A stretch of 42,892 bases of DNA from Breznakibacter xylanolyticus. Its GTDB lineage: Bacteria > Bacteroidota > Bacteroidia > Bacteroidales > Marinilabiliaceae. The translations under genes were made by a program, and so were the position numbers. Where the stretch lies: assembly GCF_003254275.1 (NCBI RefSeq), contig NZ_QKZK01000032.1:1-42892 (forward strand), written 5' to 3'. Positions 7,540 to 15,780 of this stretch are shown here, piece after piece (position 1 is the first letter of the stretch; the number at the start of each line of letters is the position of its first letter). Under the pieces are notes generated by a model. The model worked only from the letters and a program-made list of their open reading frames with translations. It ran no database searches and was not told where the DNA came from.

Positions 7540-8256
7540 ATGGCAAATCATTCTTCAAAAAATCTCATCCATCTAAAGAGAGACATTATCCAAGCGCTTT
7601 CCGGACTTCCGGGGCACATATACTTAACAGACGGTGCTGCTATTTCACACTTTTATTTGAACCACCGACACAATTCACAACTCCATTTTTTGGTTGAAAA
7701 CGATGAAGACATCCAAATCATCCACCAAATGATTGTGTCGGCATTGGGTCACACTCACTGCATTGAATCAGAAGAAACCCTCAACAACACGGCAAAACTG
7801 ATCATCGGCAACGACATGGCATCAATCACCTTATTCATCACAAAAAACAACCATCCTCGTCTCAAATCGCCGGTCATCACCAATCTCATTTCCGTCGACG
7901 ATTTATACAACGTCTTCATCAACATCCTTCATCAGTTGAGCGAAACGACCTCGGCTGAATGCCTGCTGGATGTCATCATCATTGCCAGGGCCTATCAGTT
8001 CTCATGGCAGGACATCACTCATGACCTGAGCACAACGACCAACAACATCATCAAAAACATCAAAGCCATCAATCACGGGCAACTGATTGACATTGGCGAA
8101 TTAAATATTTCGTGCAACGCCGATGAATTGGAACAATACATAGCACAACTCTTTGACGACATTGCCCATGCACGCGACAACTCACTCTGCCCGGTTGGCC
8201 CCGAACTCACCAACGCCATCGCAAACCCATTGATGCTGGCGCTCGACAATGCGTAA
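7540..8256 (+). CDS. AbiEii-like nucleotidyltransferase-fold protein with degenerate active site
   Basis: The 238-residue protein begins with a segment (residues 27-52: IYLTDGAAISHFYLNHRHNS and on to QLHFLV) that lines up with the hallmark of AbiEii/AbiGii toxins and related nucleotidyltransferases, roughly L-x-G-G-T-A-L-x-x-x-x-x-x-HR-x-S-x-D-L-D-F. The fold signature is recognisable, including HR, but GGTA has become DGAA and the metal-binding D-x-D is replaced by Q-L-H. The rest (DVIIIARAYQFSW, then a helical tail) resembles the helical half of the family. No AbiEi-type antitoxin gene is adjacent: the left neighbour is divergent and the right neighbour convergent. It is therefore probably a non-catalytic relative or a diverged protein of unknown role. 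The family link rests on one motif and is tentative. Confidence 0.6.
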   Translation: MANHSSKNLIHLKRDIIQALSGLPGHIYLTDGAAISHFYLNHRHNSQLHFLVENDEDIQIIHQMIVSALGHTHCIESEETLNNTAKLIIGNDMASITLFITKNNHPRLKSPVITNLISVDDLYNVFINILHQLSETTSAECLLDVIIIARAYQFSWQDITHDLSTTTNNIIKNIKAINHGQLIDIGELNISCNADELEQYIAQLFDDIAHARDNSLCPVGPELTNAIANPLMLALDNA

Positions 8257-8275
8257 GCGGCACTGAGGATTATCC

Positions 8276-9733
8276 TCAGAATTGCCACCCCAAAAACACG
8301 CGATTACTTACATCGCGCACCGCATCCCCATCCCAATAAAACAGGGGCGATATGGCACGCCGGCACACCCATCCGGCCTGCAAACGCCACACCGACAAGC
8401 CTACGCCATAACTCAATCCCCACTCGTATTGCGCCATTGAACTGACATTGGAAAAACGGGCATCATCGCCCCCAAAATGATAACGTCCCCAAGGGCCGCC
8501 CAACACAAACAGCTGAGGCGAATCGAACGACGACACGCCCGTGGTCAGTTTCACAGACATGGGCACCGTGACCGAATGACGACGAAACACGCCTCCGGGA
8601 TGGTCACTCCCACTGAAATCATAAAGCAGTTCGGATTGCAACTGCACATGCGACGACAAATTCATCTGCACATACCCCCCGACGCTACCCACCGGCACCG
8701 AATTGGCCCGATAATAACGGTTGTCATAAACATGATGCCCCTCGCCTGCCGTCAACATCAAGCCCCAACTGAAGTTTTTGGGTCGGGTGGATGATGCCTG
8801 CCAGGCGACAAATGCATCCGAAGGAGTCAACACAGATGCCTCGGACAATTGCAACACCAACTCACGAAAATATTCATTCAACAGCACCATGCCATCGTAG
8901 TCGAGCAGGTGTGCCTGGTCGCCGGGCTGATGATAAGGCGAGACGGTGCCGGTAAACAGGTGCACCGCCGGAATGCCCTTACGCCCGAAAGGATCCGTGT
9001 CGGTGTGCTTTTCGTAGCGAAAACCGCGATTGAGCACAGTGAGCGAATGACTTTGCGCCAACGCCCCGGCCAGTGGGTCGCCTTGCGCCAGCGCTTCAAT
9101 GCCCTTGAGATGCACTCCTTTGTTTTTGGCATACATGCCCACCATGTCGCAACTAAACATCACCTTCACACTTGACAGCGGAACCGGCGGATGCGCCACA
9201 AAATAAGACGACCCTCTCAGACCAATTTCCTCGGCATCGAAGGCCACGAATATCACGCCCCGCTTCAAACGATGGCGATTCATCGACAGATGACGCGCCG
9301 TTTCGATGAGCATGGCCACACCCGACGCATTATCGTCGGCACCGGGAAAATAGGTGCCATCGTCCGAGTCGACTTCCAGCCCCAGGTGGTCGTAATGGGC
9401 ACCCACCACCACCCATTCATGACACAAGGTCGAATCGGTGCCGGGCAAATACCCCATCACGTTGTGCCCCGACACCTGCACCAGCGACACCTTAAACCCG
9501 AAAGGCTGCAACCACTGGCCGTGAAAAGGCATCAAACCGGCGTCCACAAAGGCATTCACCACATAGTCGCGCGCCAGCGTTTTGCCGCGGGTTCCAAGGC
9601 CACGCCCCTGCAACGAATCGGAGGCCAAAAATGAAACATGGGCAGCCATGCGCTCACGAAGCGTTTGCGCCCCCAAGCTCAACGGCATCAACAACACCCA
9701 CAGAATGATCACACACAACTTTTGCATCATCAA
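8276..9733 (-). CDS. M28 zinc aminopeptidase fused to an outer-membrane beta-barrel domain
   Basis: The 485-residue protein has a signal peptide (cleavage near SLGAQ). An M28 metallopeptidase domain follows (about residues 25-300) with zinc ligands in GAHYDHLG (H113), GADDNASG (D133), FDAEEIGLRG (E168/E169), SCDMVG (D196) and PYHQPGD. From about residue 315 the sequence changes to alternating polar/hydrophobic segments rich in aromatic residues (VGGYVQMNLSSHVQLQSEL, GVGLSVWRLQAGWVCRR) and ends in Phe (NRVFLGWQF), as in outer-membrane barrels of the PorT/OMP_b-brl type. The gene seems to encode a peptidase anchored by its own small barrel. It starts 12 nt after the SDR stop codon, so the two form an operon. 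Substrate is unknown; M28 enzymes release N-terminal amino acids or dipeptides. Confidence 0.85.
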   Translation of the reverse strand: MMMQKLCVIILWVLLMPLSLGAQTLRERMAAHVSFLASDSLQGRGLGTRGKTLARDYVVNAFVDAGLMPFHGQWLQPFGFKVSLVQVSGHNVMGYLPGTDSTLCHEWVVVGAHYDHLGLEVDSDDGTYFPGADDNASGVAMLIETARHLSMNRHRLKRGVIFVAFDAEEIGLRGSSYFVAHPPVPLSSVKVMFSCDMVGMYAKNKGVHLKGIEALAQGDPLAGALAQSHSLTVLNRGFRYEKHTDTDPFGRKGIPAVHLFTGTVSPYHQPGDQAHLLDYDGMVLLNEYFRELVLQLSEASVLTPSDAFVAWQASSTRPKNFSWGLMLTAGEGHHVYDNRYYRANSVPVGSVGGYVQMNLSSHVQLQSELLYDFSGSDHPGGVFRRHSVTVPMSVKLTTGVSSFDSPQLFVLGGPWGRYHFGGDDARFSNVSSMAQYEWGLSYGVGLSVWRLQAGWVCRRAISPLFYWDGDAVRDVSNRVFLGWQF

Positions 9734-9745
9734 AAGAATTGAAAC

Positions 9746-10465
9746 TTATTCGTAAATCATCTTTTTGGTCATCCCGCCATCCACGTAAAAGTTTTGGCCG
9801 GTGATGAATCCGCTCTCCTCCCGAGCCAGATAAAGACAGAGATCGGCCACATCCGATGGCTGCCCCACGCGTCCGGCAGGATGCTGTGCATGATCGGCAG
9901 CCGAGAGCTCGTCAATACTGCCGGTGTGAATCCATCCGGGCGAAATGCAATTGACCGTGATGCGGGTGTTGCTCAGCGACACGGCCAGGGCATGCGTCAG
10001 GCTCACCAGGCCACCTTTACTGGCCGCATAGGCTTCGCCATGGGGCTCGCTCATCAGGTGGCGCGTGGAGGCAATATTGATGATGCGGCCGGAATGAGTG
10101 GATGGGCGATGACGCACAAAAGCCTGCGAGAATAAAAACGCCGATCGCAAGTTAACGTTCAAAATCTGATCCCACTCCTGCCAAGTCAACTCAAGCAGGG
10201 GCTTAAAAATGGAAACCCCCACATTGTTGACCAGCACATCGGGACAAAGATCGTGGGCCGATAAGTCAGTCATCAACGATTCAATGGCCGGAGCATCGGC
10301 CACATCGAGCGAATAGAACACGATGCCATCGTACAACCCGGCCAGCTCGCGACCACGCTGCTCGTCAACATCGACCACCACCACCCGGCAATCGGCCTCG
10401 GCAAATTTGATGGCAATGGCTCGGCCTATGCCGTTGGCCCCGCCGGTAACTAATATGTTTTTCAT
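9746..10465 (-). CDS. Short-chain dehydrogenase/reductase (classical SDR)
   Basis: At 239 residues this is a typical classical SDR. It has the nucleotide-binding TGGANGIG near the N-terminus, VVVVDVDE at the end of the second strand (Asp suggests NAD(H) preference), NNVG in place of NNAG, the catalytic Ser (INIAST) and YAASKGG with Tyr and Lys. The C-terminus FITGQNFYVDGGMTKKMIYE is typical. The cofactor and catalytic residues are intact but the substrate is not predictable. It is the first gene of a two-gene operon with the M28-barrel gene. The region upstream is filled with purine-rich simple repeats and a hairpin-rich element. Confidence 0.9.
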   Translation of the reverse strand: MKNILVTGGANGIGRAIAIKFAEADCRVVVVDVDEQRGRELAGLYDGIVFYSLDVADAPAIESLMTDLSAHDLCPDVLVNNVGVSIFKPLLELTWQEWDQILNVNLRSAFLFSQAFVRHRPSTHSGRIINIASTRHLMSEPHGEAYAASKGGLVSLTHALAVSLSNTRITVNCISPGWIHTGSIDELSAADHAQHPAGRVGQPSDVADLCLYLAREESGFITGQNFYVDGGMTKKMIYE

Positions 10466-10469
10466 GAGA

Positions 10470-10640
10470 GAGGAAGAGTTTAGGAGTGGAGGAGTTTAGG
10501 AGTGGAAGAGTGGAGGAGTGGAGGAGTTGAGGAGTTTAAGAGTGGAGAAGTTTAGGAGTGGAGGAGTTTAGGAGTGAAAAAATAGGGCTTTGAAGCTTAG
10601 GCACTTTGATGCTTTGACACTTTGAAGCTTTGCAACTTTG
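10470..10640. repeat. Purine-rich simple repeat (GAGTTTAGGAGTGGAG type) followed by a CTTTGAAG-type repeat
   Basis: From 10470 to about 10580 the DNA is built of imperfect copies of GAGTTTAGGAGTGGAG. From about 10590 to 10640 it changes to copies of GCTTTGAAGCTTT/GACACTTTGA. The first type recurs at 17222-17300 in reverse orientation and, as a single vestige, near 37222. All are intergenic. No coding sense is apparent. Confidence 0.8.
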
Positions 10641-10734
10641 AGATTAGGAATCAACATCATTTAGTGAGTGATTTGCTATCATTTCGCCCAATTCTCATGT
10701 CTTAAATTCATATCGGACTTGACCATTCGAGCTT

Positions 10735-10870
10735 ATATTATGGTGCCTCTGGGCACCAAAGCCCGGTAGAAGAAGGTAAGCAAACCATCTTTCGCCCCGA
10801 TTGGGGCGAGAGGTAAACGATTCCCCTTAATACTACCGACATTTGGCCCCTATGGGGCCTCTAAAAAATG
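10735..10870. repeat. Hairpin-rich palindromic intergenic element (REP-like)
   Basis: Three strong hairpins lie in about 130 bases: GGTGCC-N4-GGCACC near 10743, CGCCCC-N4-GGGGCG near 10794 and GGCCCC-TAT-GGGGCC near 10845. The outer parts also form an inverted repeat (CCAAAGCCCGGTAG on the left against CTACCGACATTTGG on the right). The form resembles mobile REP-type repeats common between genes in Bacteroidota. No associated transposase is present. Confidence 0.65.
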
Positions 10871-10967
10871 ACAAATAAATACCGCCAATGATTCCGTGAT
10901 TTAGTGTGATGGCATCATCAAAACAAAAACGCGAAAACATTAGCGGCAATGACAATGGTCGGTTCAA

Positions 10968-11486
10968 TCAGCCCAGCAGGGCGACATCGCTTTTAACTTT
11001 GTCGATGGCTTTTTTTAAACTGCGCAGTGTGGCACCACCGCCCTGTTCAATAATCACGCGCCCCAGCTCGACCGATGGCGCATTGGGTGCCACCTGTGCC
11101 GCAGAGGTATTAATGAGCTTCACCACCTCTTCGCGAGCCTCTTTCACCTGTTCCCAGGTATCGCCGGCCACGTATAGCTGCATGGCCAAGTTGTGCTCAA
11201 ACTCGCTGCGAATGGACTTAAGCAGCACGTTGTGAAACTGGTGGGTCACCAATCCCGACTGCTGCTCGCGTATCACCAGCGATTCGGGGTGCATCCGCTC
11301 CAAAAACAACGTCAACCGCTCATAGGCCTGCAGGCGCAAATTGAGCAAATGCTTGCGGTCGTCTTTCATGAGCGCGGTGCGCTGCTGCAACATGAAATAT
11401 TTTAAAAACCAATGCACAATGAGCAAAATCCCCACCGTGAGTAGTAAAAATAAAAGCAACGCGAAAATTTCAAAACTGGCAATCAT
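10968..11486 (-). CDS. Membrane-anchored protein of unknown function, conserved-looking in Bacteroidota
   Basis: The 172-residue protein has one N-terminal transmembrane helix (residues 4-30, IFALLLFLLLTVGILLIVHW) followed by a cytosolic helical domain with charged heptad-like stretches (RKHLLNLRLQAYERLTLFLERM, EVVKLINTSAA). It resembles a family of single-pass proteins often found next to aminotransferase or housekeeping genes in Bacteroidota (DUF7935, from memory). It starts 24 nt downstream of the aminotransferase stop on the same strand, so the two are probably co-transcribed. No catalytic motif is seen. Confidence 0.75.
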   Translation of the reverse strand: MIASFEIFALLLFLLLTVGILLIVHWFLKYFMLQQRTALMKDDRKHLLNLRLQAYERLTLFLERMHPESLVIREQQSGLVTHQFHNVLLKSIRSEFEHNLAMQLYVAGDTWEQVKEAREEVVKLINTSAAQVAPNAPSVELGRVIIEQGGGATLRSLKKAIDKVKSDVALLG

Positions 11487-11510
11487 ATCCTGAATGGTTG
11501 TGGTTTGTGA

Positions 11511-12704
11511 TTAAGTAAGTTGTTCGACGGCCACCTTGAGGCGGCGCATGGCTTCGGTGAGTTTCACATCGTCGGTGGCATACGAAAAGCGAATGCACTC
11601 GGGGCTTCCAAAAGCATTGCCGGCCACAGTGGCCACGTGCGCCTCGTCGAGGAAGTACATGGTCAAATCCTGGGCATTGGCAATGACGCGGTCGCCAAAC
11701 TTTTTGCCAAACAGGCCGCTCACATCGGGGAACAGGTAAAAGGCACCCTGGGGATGATTGACCTTCATGCCGGGAATTTGCGAAGCCAGATCGACCACCA
11801 GGTTTCGACGACGCAAAAAGGCCTGCACCATTTGACGCGAGGGTTCAATGCCGCCGTTCAGCGCAGCCACACCGGCCATTTGCGTCACAGAACAAGTGGC
11901 CGAGGTGTACTGCCCCTGCAACTTGATGCAGGCAGCGGCCAGCCACTGCGGCGCAGCAATGTAACCCAGTCGCCACCCCGTCATGGCATAGCCCTTGGAG
12001 AGGCCGTTGACAATCACCACACGCTCCTTGAGGTCGTCGATGTTGGCAAAACTGCAATGCGCGCCATCGTAGTTGATGTGCTCATATATTTCGTCGGAAA
12101 TGATAATGACATGGGGATGCTTGCGAAACACCACAGCCAGGGCTTCCAGCTCCTGACGGGAATAAACGCTGCCGGTGGGGTTTGAAGGCGAGCTAAAGAG
12201 AAACGCACGGGTGCGCGGCGTAATGGCCTGCTCGAGCTGCGCGGGGGTGATTTTGTAATCCTGTTCGATGCCCGCCTTCACTTCAATGCACACGCCCTCG
12301 GCCAGTCGCACCATCTCAATGTAACTCACCCAATAGGGCGCCGGCAACACCACTTCGTCGCCCGGATTGATGAGCGCGTACAGCACGTTGGCAATGGCCT
12401 GCTTGCCACCGGTGGAAGCCACCACCTGGTCGATGGTATAAGTGAGCCCGTTTTCGCGTTTGAGCTTATCGACAATGGCCTGTCGCAGCGCGGGCAAACC
12501 CGGCACTGGCGTATAGTGCGAAAAATTATCGTCGATGGCCTGCTTGGCGGCCTGCTTGATATGGTCGGGGGTGTTGAAATCGGGTTCGCCAATGCTCAGG
12601 TTGATGACGTCGATGCCCTTGGCCTGAAGTTCGCGGCTGCGCTGCGCCATGGCCAGCGTTTCCGATTGTGCTAACTTTTGAATGCGGTACGATACGGTGT
12701 TCAT
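11511..12704 (-). CDS. PLP-dependent class I/II aminotransferase (aspartate aminotransferase-like)
   Basis: The 397-residue protein is a fold-type I aminotransferase. It has INLSIGEPDFNTPDHIKQA at the N-terminus, STGGKQAI in the cofactor phosphate cup, the Asn of SSPSNPTG, IISDEIYEHINY with the Asp that binds the pyridine nitrogen, and GLSKGYAMTGWRLGY with the Schiff-base Lys. A C-terminal Arg in CIRFSYA probably binds the substrate carboxylate. Length and motifs fit the Bacteroidota aspartate/aromatic aminotransferase type. The start is set at ATG 12704 (MNTVSYRIQKLAQSET); the extension to 12731 lacks family support. Exact amino-acid specificity cannot be told. Confidence 0.93.
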   Translation of the reverse strand: MNTVSYRIQKLAQSETLAMAQRSRELQAKGIDVINLSIGEPDFNTPDHIKQAAKQAIDDNFSHYTPVPGLPALRQAIVDKLKRENGLTYTIDQVVASTGGKQAIANVLYALINPGDEVVLPAPYWVSYIEMVRLAEGVCIEVKAGIEQDYKITPAQLEQAITPRTRAFLFSSPSNPTGSVYSRQELEALAVVFRKHPHVIIISDEIYEHINYDGAHCSFANIDDLKERVVIVNGLSKGYAMTGWRLGYIAAPQWLAAACIKLQGQYTSATCSVTQMAGVAALNGGIEPSRQMVQAFLRRRNLVVDLASQIPGMKVNHPQGAFYLFPDVSGLFGKKFGDRVIANAQDLTMYFLDEAHVATVAGNAFGSPECIRFSYATDDVKLTEAMRRLKVAVEQLT

Positions 12705-12787
12705 CGAAAAACTTTTTGCCAAAACTAACAAAAAACCGACGATTTGGGTCTACCTCCCCCCGCGAAAGGCAAAAAACAGGAGGCATC

Positions 12788-13162
12788 CTCTCCAAACGGG
12801 AAACTTCCCCTTCTTAGCGGGATCATTGACTCTTGAAACAGGAAATTTCCCTATCGGAGAGGGATCATTGCCTCTCGGAACAAGCACGTTCCCCATCTCA
12901 GAAGGAACATTCCCTCTCGGAGAGGAAACATTGCCTCTTTTAACGAGAAATTTCCTTCTCAAAGAGGAAACATTGCTTCCCGGAGAGGGAACATTGCCTC
13001 TCAAAGAGGAAACATCGAGGCTCAGAGAGGGAACATTCCCTGTCAGAGAGGGAAAATTGCTGCTCAAAGGGGAAAAAGTGTCTGTCAGAGAGGGACAATT
13101 GACTCTCTGAGGGGGTACATTCCCTGTCAAAGAGGTAACATCGGCGCTCGGAGATGCCATCA
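12788..13162. repeat. Array of about 17 degenerate 21-bp tandem repeats with internal palindromes
   Basis: Units of exactly 21 bp follow each other from 12788 to 13144, then a partial unit. The approximate consensus is CTCTCrgAGAGGrAACATTsC. Most units contain the small palindrome CTCT-C-nn-AGAG, so each can fold into a short hairpin. Because 21 is a multiple of 3 and stops are absent, frames on both strands stay open. The minus strand reads as a heptapeptide repeat of the form GNVPSLT/GNVSSPR and the plus strand as GTFPLGE-like heptads. No frame has a convincing start codon or leader, so I do not call a gene. The array fills the gap between the aminotransferase gene and the first BY-kinase gene. 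Confidence 0.85.
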
Positions 13163-13259
13163 GGACATCCAACCAAACAAAAAACGGAATGCATCCACAC
13201 AAATCGCCCACAAAAAGCCGAACCCCGACACTTGCCCCCTCCACTAGTCACATCTGCCC

Positions 13260-15632
13260 CTATCCCTTGACGTAATAATCGGAATAATAGGATCCATAGC
13301 CCTGTCCGGGCAACTCCACATCGTTAAACAGCAATCCCATGGAGCGGATCTGCTCGTCGGCCAGGTAGCGGACGGTTTGCTGAAAATGATCCTTTCGGGT
13401 ATGATTGAAACGGGTGATGTAAAGCAACGCATCGGCAAAGGGGAACACCAACCGCCCGTCGGAGACCACCCCCACCGGCGGCAAATCGACCACGATGACT
13501 TCGTAGGTCTTTCTCAGATATTCAAACAACTCGGCCGTGTGTGAACTGCCAATGAGCTCAGCCGGATTGGGAGGCACTTCGCCGGCCGGCATCACATGCA
13601 GCAGGGGCTGAGAGGTGGCATAACAGATGTCGGGCAACGCACTTTGGCCGATCAGAAAATTGCTGATGCCGGCACGATTATCGAGCTGAAAGAGTTCTGT
13701 CATTTTGGGGCGACGCAGGTCGAAGCCCAGCACGATGGTCTTTTTGCCCGACACGGCATAGGCCGAGGCCAGGTTCATCGACACAAAGGTTTTGCCATCG
13801 CCCGTATTGGTTGACGTAATGGCAATGACTTTCACCGGCTTGTCAACCGAGAGGAAATTTAATCGGGTGCGAATGCTGCGAAAGGCTTCGGCAATGTTGG
13901 AATTGGGCGAATTGACAATCACATTTTGCCCATCGAGACGGCTGTGCGGGATTTGCCCCAACACGGGCAAATGAGGTGCCAGATGCGTGAGATCTTCGGT
14001 GCCGCGAATGCGCACATTGAGGAACTCGATGAGCAAAATCAACCCGATGGGGATGGCCAGCGCCAGCATCAGTGCCCGGGTATAATTGCTGCGTTTGTTG
14101 GGCGACACAATGCCCCCCATCACGGCCTGATCGACCACCTCGTTATCGGGTGAGTTAGATGCCTTGGTGATTTGCGTCTCCGAATTTTTTTGAAGCAAAA
14201 AGGTGTAAATGGCATCGTTGAGCTTGTAGTTGCGCTCAATGCGCAAGTACTCCTTCTCAATGTCGGGGAGCTCATCCATGCGGTTATCCACGCCCGTCAT
14301 TTGGCCGGCCAGCATGCGGTCTTCAATGGCAAGACTCTCCAGAGCCTTGTCGATGGAGACCATCAAATTGTCGCGCGCCACGGCAATGCGTCCCCGCAAA
14401 GCGGTGAGATAGGGATTGGTGTCGTTGGCCTGTGCCGAAAACTCGGCCATCTCATTATTGAGCGTCAACAGCTCAGTGACCATGGTCGACACAAAATCGT
14501 AATTCATGTCCGAAAAAGCGGGCAACATAAAGTCGGTCGAAAAAGGATCCTCAACCAATTTCTTCTTCAACAAATTGAAATAATAACTGCGCAAGGCCAC
14601 CGACTGACGCTGCTTATCGAGCTCGTAGTACTGCGAGGCCATTTGCTTGCCGGCATTGAGCGGCTCGGTGATTTTGTGGTTCTTGCGAAAGTTGAGCAAC
14701 AAATTTTGCGTGCGATCGAGCGTGTCGGCAATCATCTCGAGCTGCTTTTGAATGAAGTGCAGGGATCGGTCGGCAATGTCGTTCTTTTGCATGAGGTTGT
14801 GCTCAATCACCACCTGACAAAGCACATCGAGATACCTCCGCAGCTTCTCGGGCGTTGGCCCGGTCACCCCCAAAAACATGATGGATGACCCTTCGCGGTA
14901 GTTGGTCACCGACAAACGCCCCCGATACATCGAGGCCAGGTCGCTGTGCGCCCGAAACACCACATAGTAGCTTTTACCGGCAAAAGATCCCGTGCCCGCC
15001 TTACGAATCCGAAACGAAGCAAAGGGTGTTACCAATGGAACATCCCACCCAAGGGTGGTTTTAAAATTAATGGCGCCGCTGCTGCCGGTCACCTGATGGT
15101 CGGCATAGCGATACAACCGCCCTCCCTCGGCCTGAATGGTCAGGTGAATGCGGTCGTCGTCATCAAAAGCAATGGTTATTTCACTGTCGAGCAACTGAGG
15201 CGCCAGGGAATCAATCACCACTTCAAAAGGAGCGGTGTGATACACTTCGGTATCTTTCACCCGCCCCTTGGCATAATATTCAATGCCGTAATCGAGCCGA
15301 TCGATGGTTTTACGGGCAATGCGCTGCGACTTGAGCAAAAAAGTCTGGTTCTCAATTTTACGATCCTCGGGCGACAACCCCACCCCGCCAATGATATTGG
15401 TGGTGGGCATCACCCGCTCATCGGTTCCCTTAAACAGCAAGGTGGCCTGTGCATGATAAATAGGAATGGTATAATGATGATACACCCAAACGGCAGCCAT
15501 GGCAATGGGAATGGAGATGGCAAAGAAATACCAGTAACGCACGGCCATACCCAGCAGGCGCTTAAAACTCAACATCCCGTCCTGTGGCGACGAGGGTGAT
15601 GGCGGGGGAATACGTTGGTCGGGGGTTGTCAT
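13260..15632 (-). CDS. Exopolysaccharide BY-kinase / chain-length regulator (Wzc-like), first copy
   Basis: The 790-residue protein has an N-terminal Wzz domain, with a transmembrane helix near residues 30-50 (WYFFAISIPIAMAAVWVY) and a periplasmic part with coiled coils. A second transmembrane helix lies near residue 520 (ALMLALAIPIGLILLIEFL). The cytosolic BY-kinase domain has Walker A STNTGDGKT (the Gly-Glu of the usual PGEGKS/T is changed to GD), Walker A' VLGFDLRRPKM and Walker B VIVVDLPPVGVVSDG. The tail GQGYGSYYSDYYVKG is a five-Tyr autophosphorylation cluster. It acts with Wza in assembly and export of surface polysaccharide. It is last in the leftward cluster, separated from the GT2 gene by a 148-nt gap with a large inverted repeat. 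Confidence 0.93.
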   Translation of the reverse strand: MTTPDQRIPPPSPSSPQDGMLSFKRLLGMAVRYWYFFAISIPIAMAAVWVYHHYTIPIYHAQATLLFKGTDERVMPTTNIIGGVGLSPEDRKIENQTFLLKSQRIARKTIDRLDYGIEYYAKGRVKDTEVYHTAPFEVVIDSLAPQLLDSEITIAFDDDDRIHLTIQAEGGRLYRYADHQVTGSSGAINFKTTLGWDVPLVTPFASFRIRKAGTGSFAGKSYYVVFRAHSDLASMYRGRLSVTNYREGSSIMFLGVTGPTPEKLRRYLDVLCQVVIEHNLMQKNDIADRSLHFIQKQLEMIADTLDRTQNLLLNFRKNHKITEPLNAGKQMASQYYELDKQRQSVALRSYYFNLLKKKLVEDPFSTDFMLPAFSDMNYDFVSTMVTELLTLNNEMAEFSAQANDTNPYLTALRGRIAVARDNLMVSIDKALESLAIEDRMLAGQMTGVDNRMDELPDIEKEYLRIERNYKLNDAIYTFLLQKNSETQITKASNSPDNEVVDQAVMGGIVSPNKRSNYTRALMLALAIPIGLILLIEFLNVRIRGTEDLTHLAPHLPVLGQIPHSRLDGQNVIVNSPNSNIAEAFRSIRTRLNFLSVDKPVKVIAITSTNTGDGKTFVSMNLASAYAVSGKKTIVLGFDLRRPKMTELFQLDNRAGISNFLIGQSALPDICYATSQPLLHVMPAGEVPPNPAELIGSSHTAELFEYLRKTYEVIVVDLPPVGVVSDGRLVFPFADALLYITRFNHTRKDHFQQTVRYLADEQIRSMGLLFNDVELPGQGYGSYYSDYYVKG

Positions 15633-15700
15633 GATGATTGGAGAGGGTTTGACTGATGAACACGCATACTAATCAACGGGGCACCGGAGCCCCTGCCTGG

Positions 15701-15747
15701 TCTTACACCTCATGAACAGCCATGCCGGTCATGAGTTTTGCGTAAGA
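15701..15747. repeat. Nested inverted repeat in the GT2/BY-kinase gap
   Basis: TCTTAC (15701-15706) pairs with GTAAGA (15742-15747), and inside it CTCATGA (15709-15715) pairs with TCATGAG (15729-15735). It may be a structured leader or a weak terminator between the GT2 gene and the first BY-kinase gene. There is no long U-tract in the leftward direction. Confidence 0.45.
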
Positions 15748-15780
15748 TATAAAAAAGAGACGAGCCTTCACTCGCCGGCA

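Noticed and set aside
12750-13244. ORF of heptapeptide repeats on the minus strand across the 21-bp array (and plus-strand counterpart 12682-13110)
   Set aside because: Open frames on both strands are expected from a stop-free repeat of 21 bp. No start codon, leader or codon-position bias favours any of them; reported as a repeat and finding instead.
14172-14888. Long plus-strand ORF within the first BY-kinase gene
   Set aside because: Antisense shadow; the composition (His/Gln-rich) is typical of reverse frames of this GC-content.
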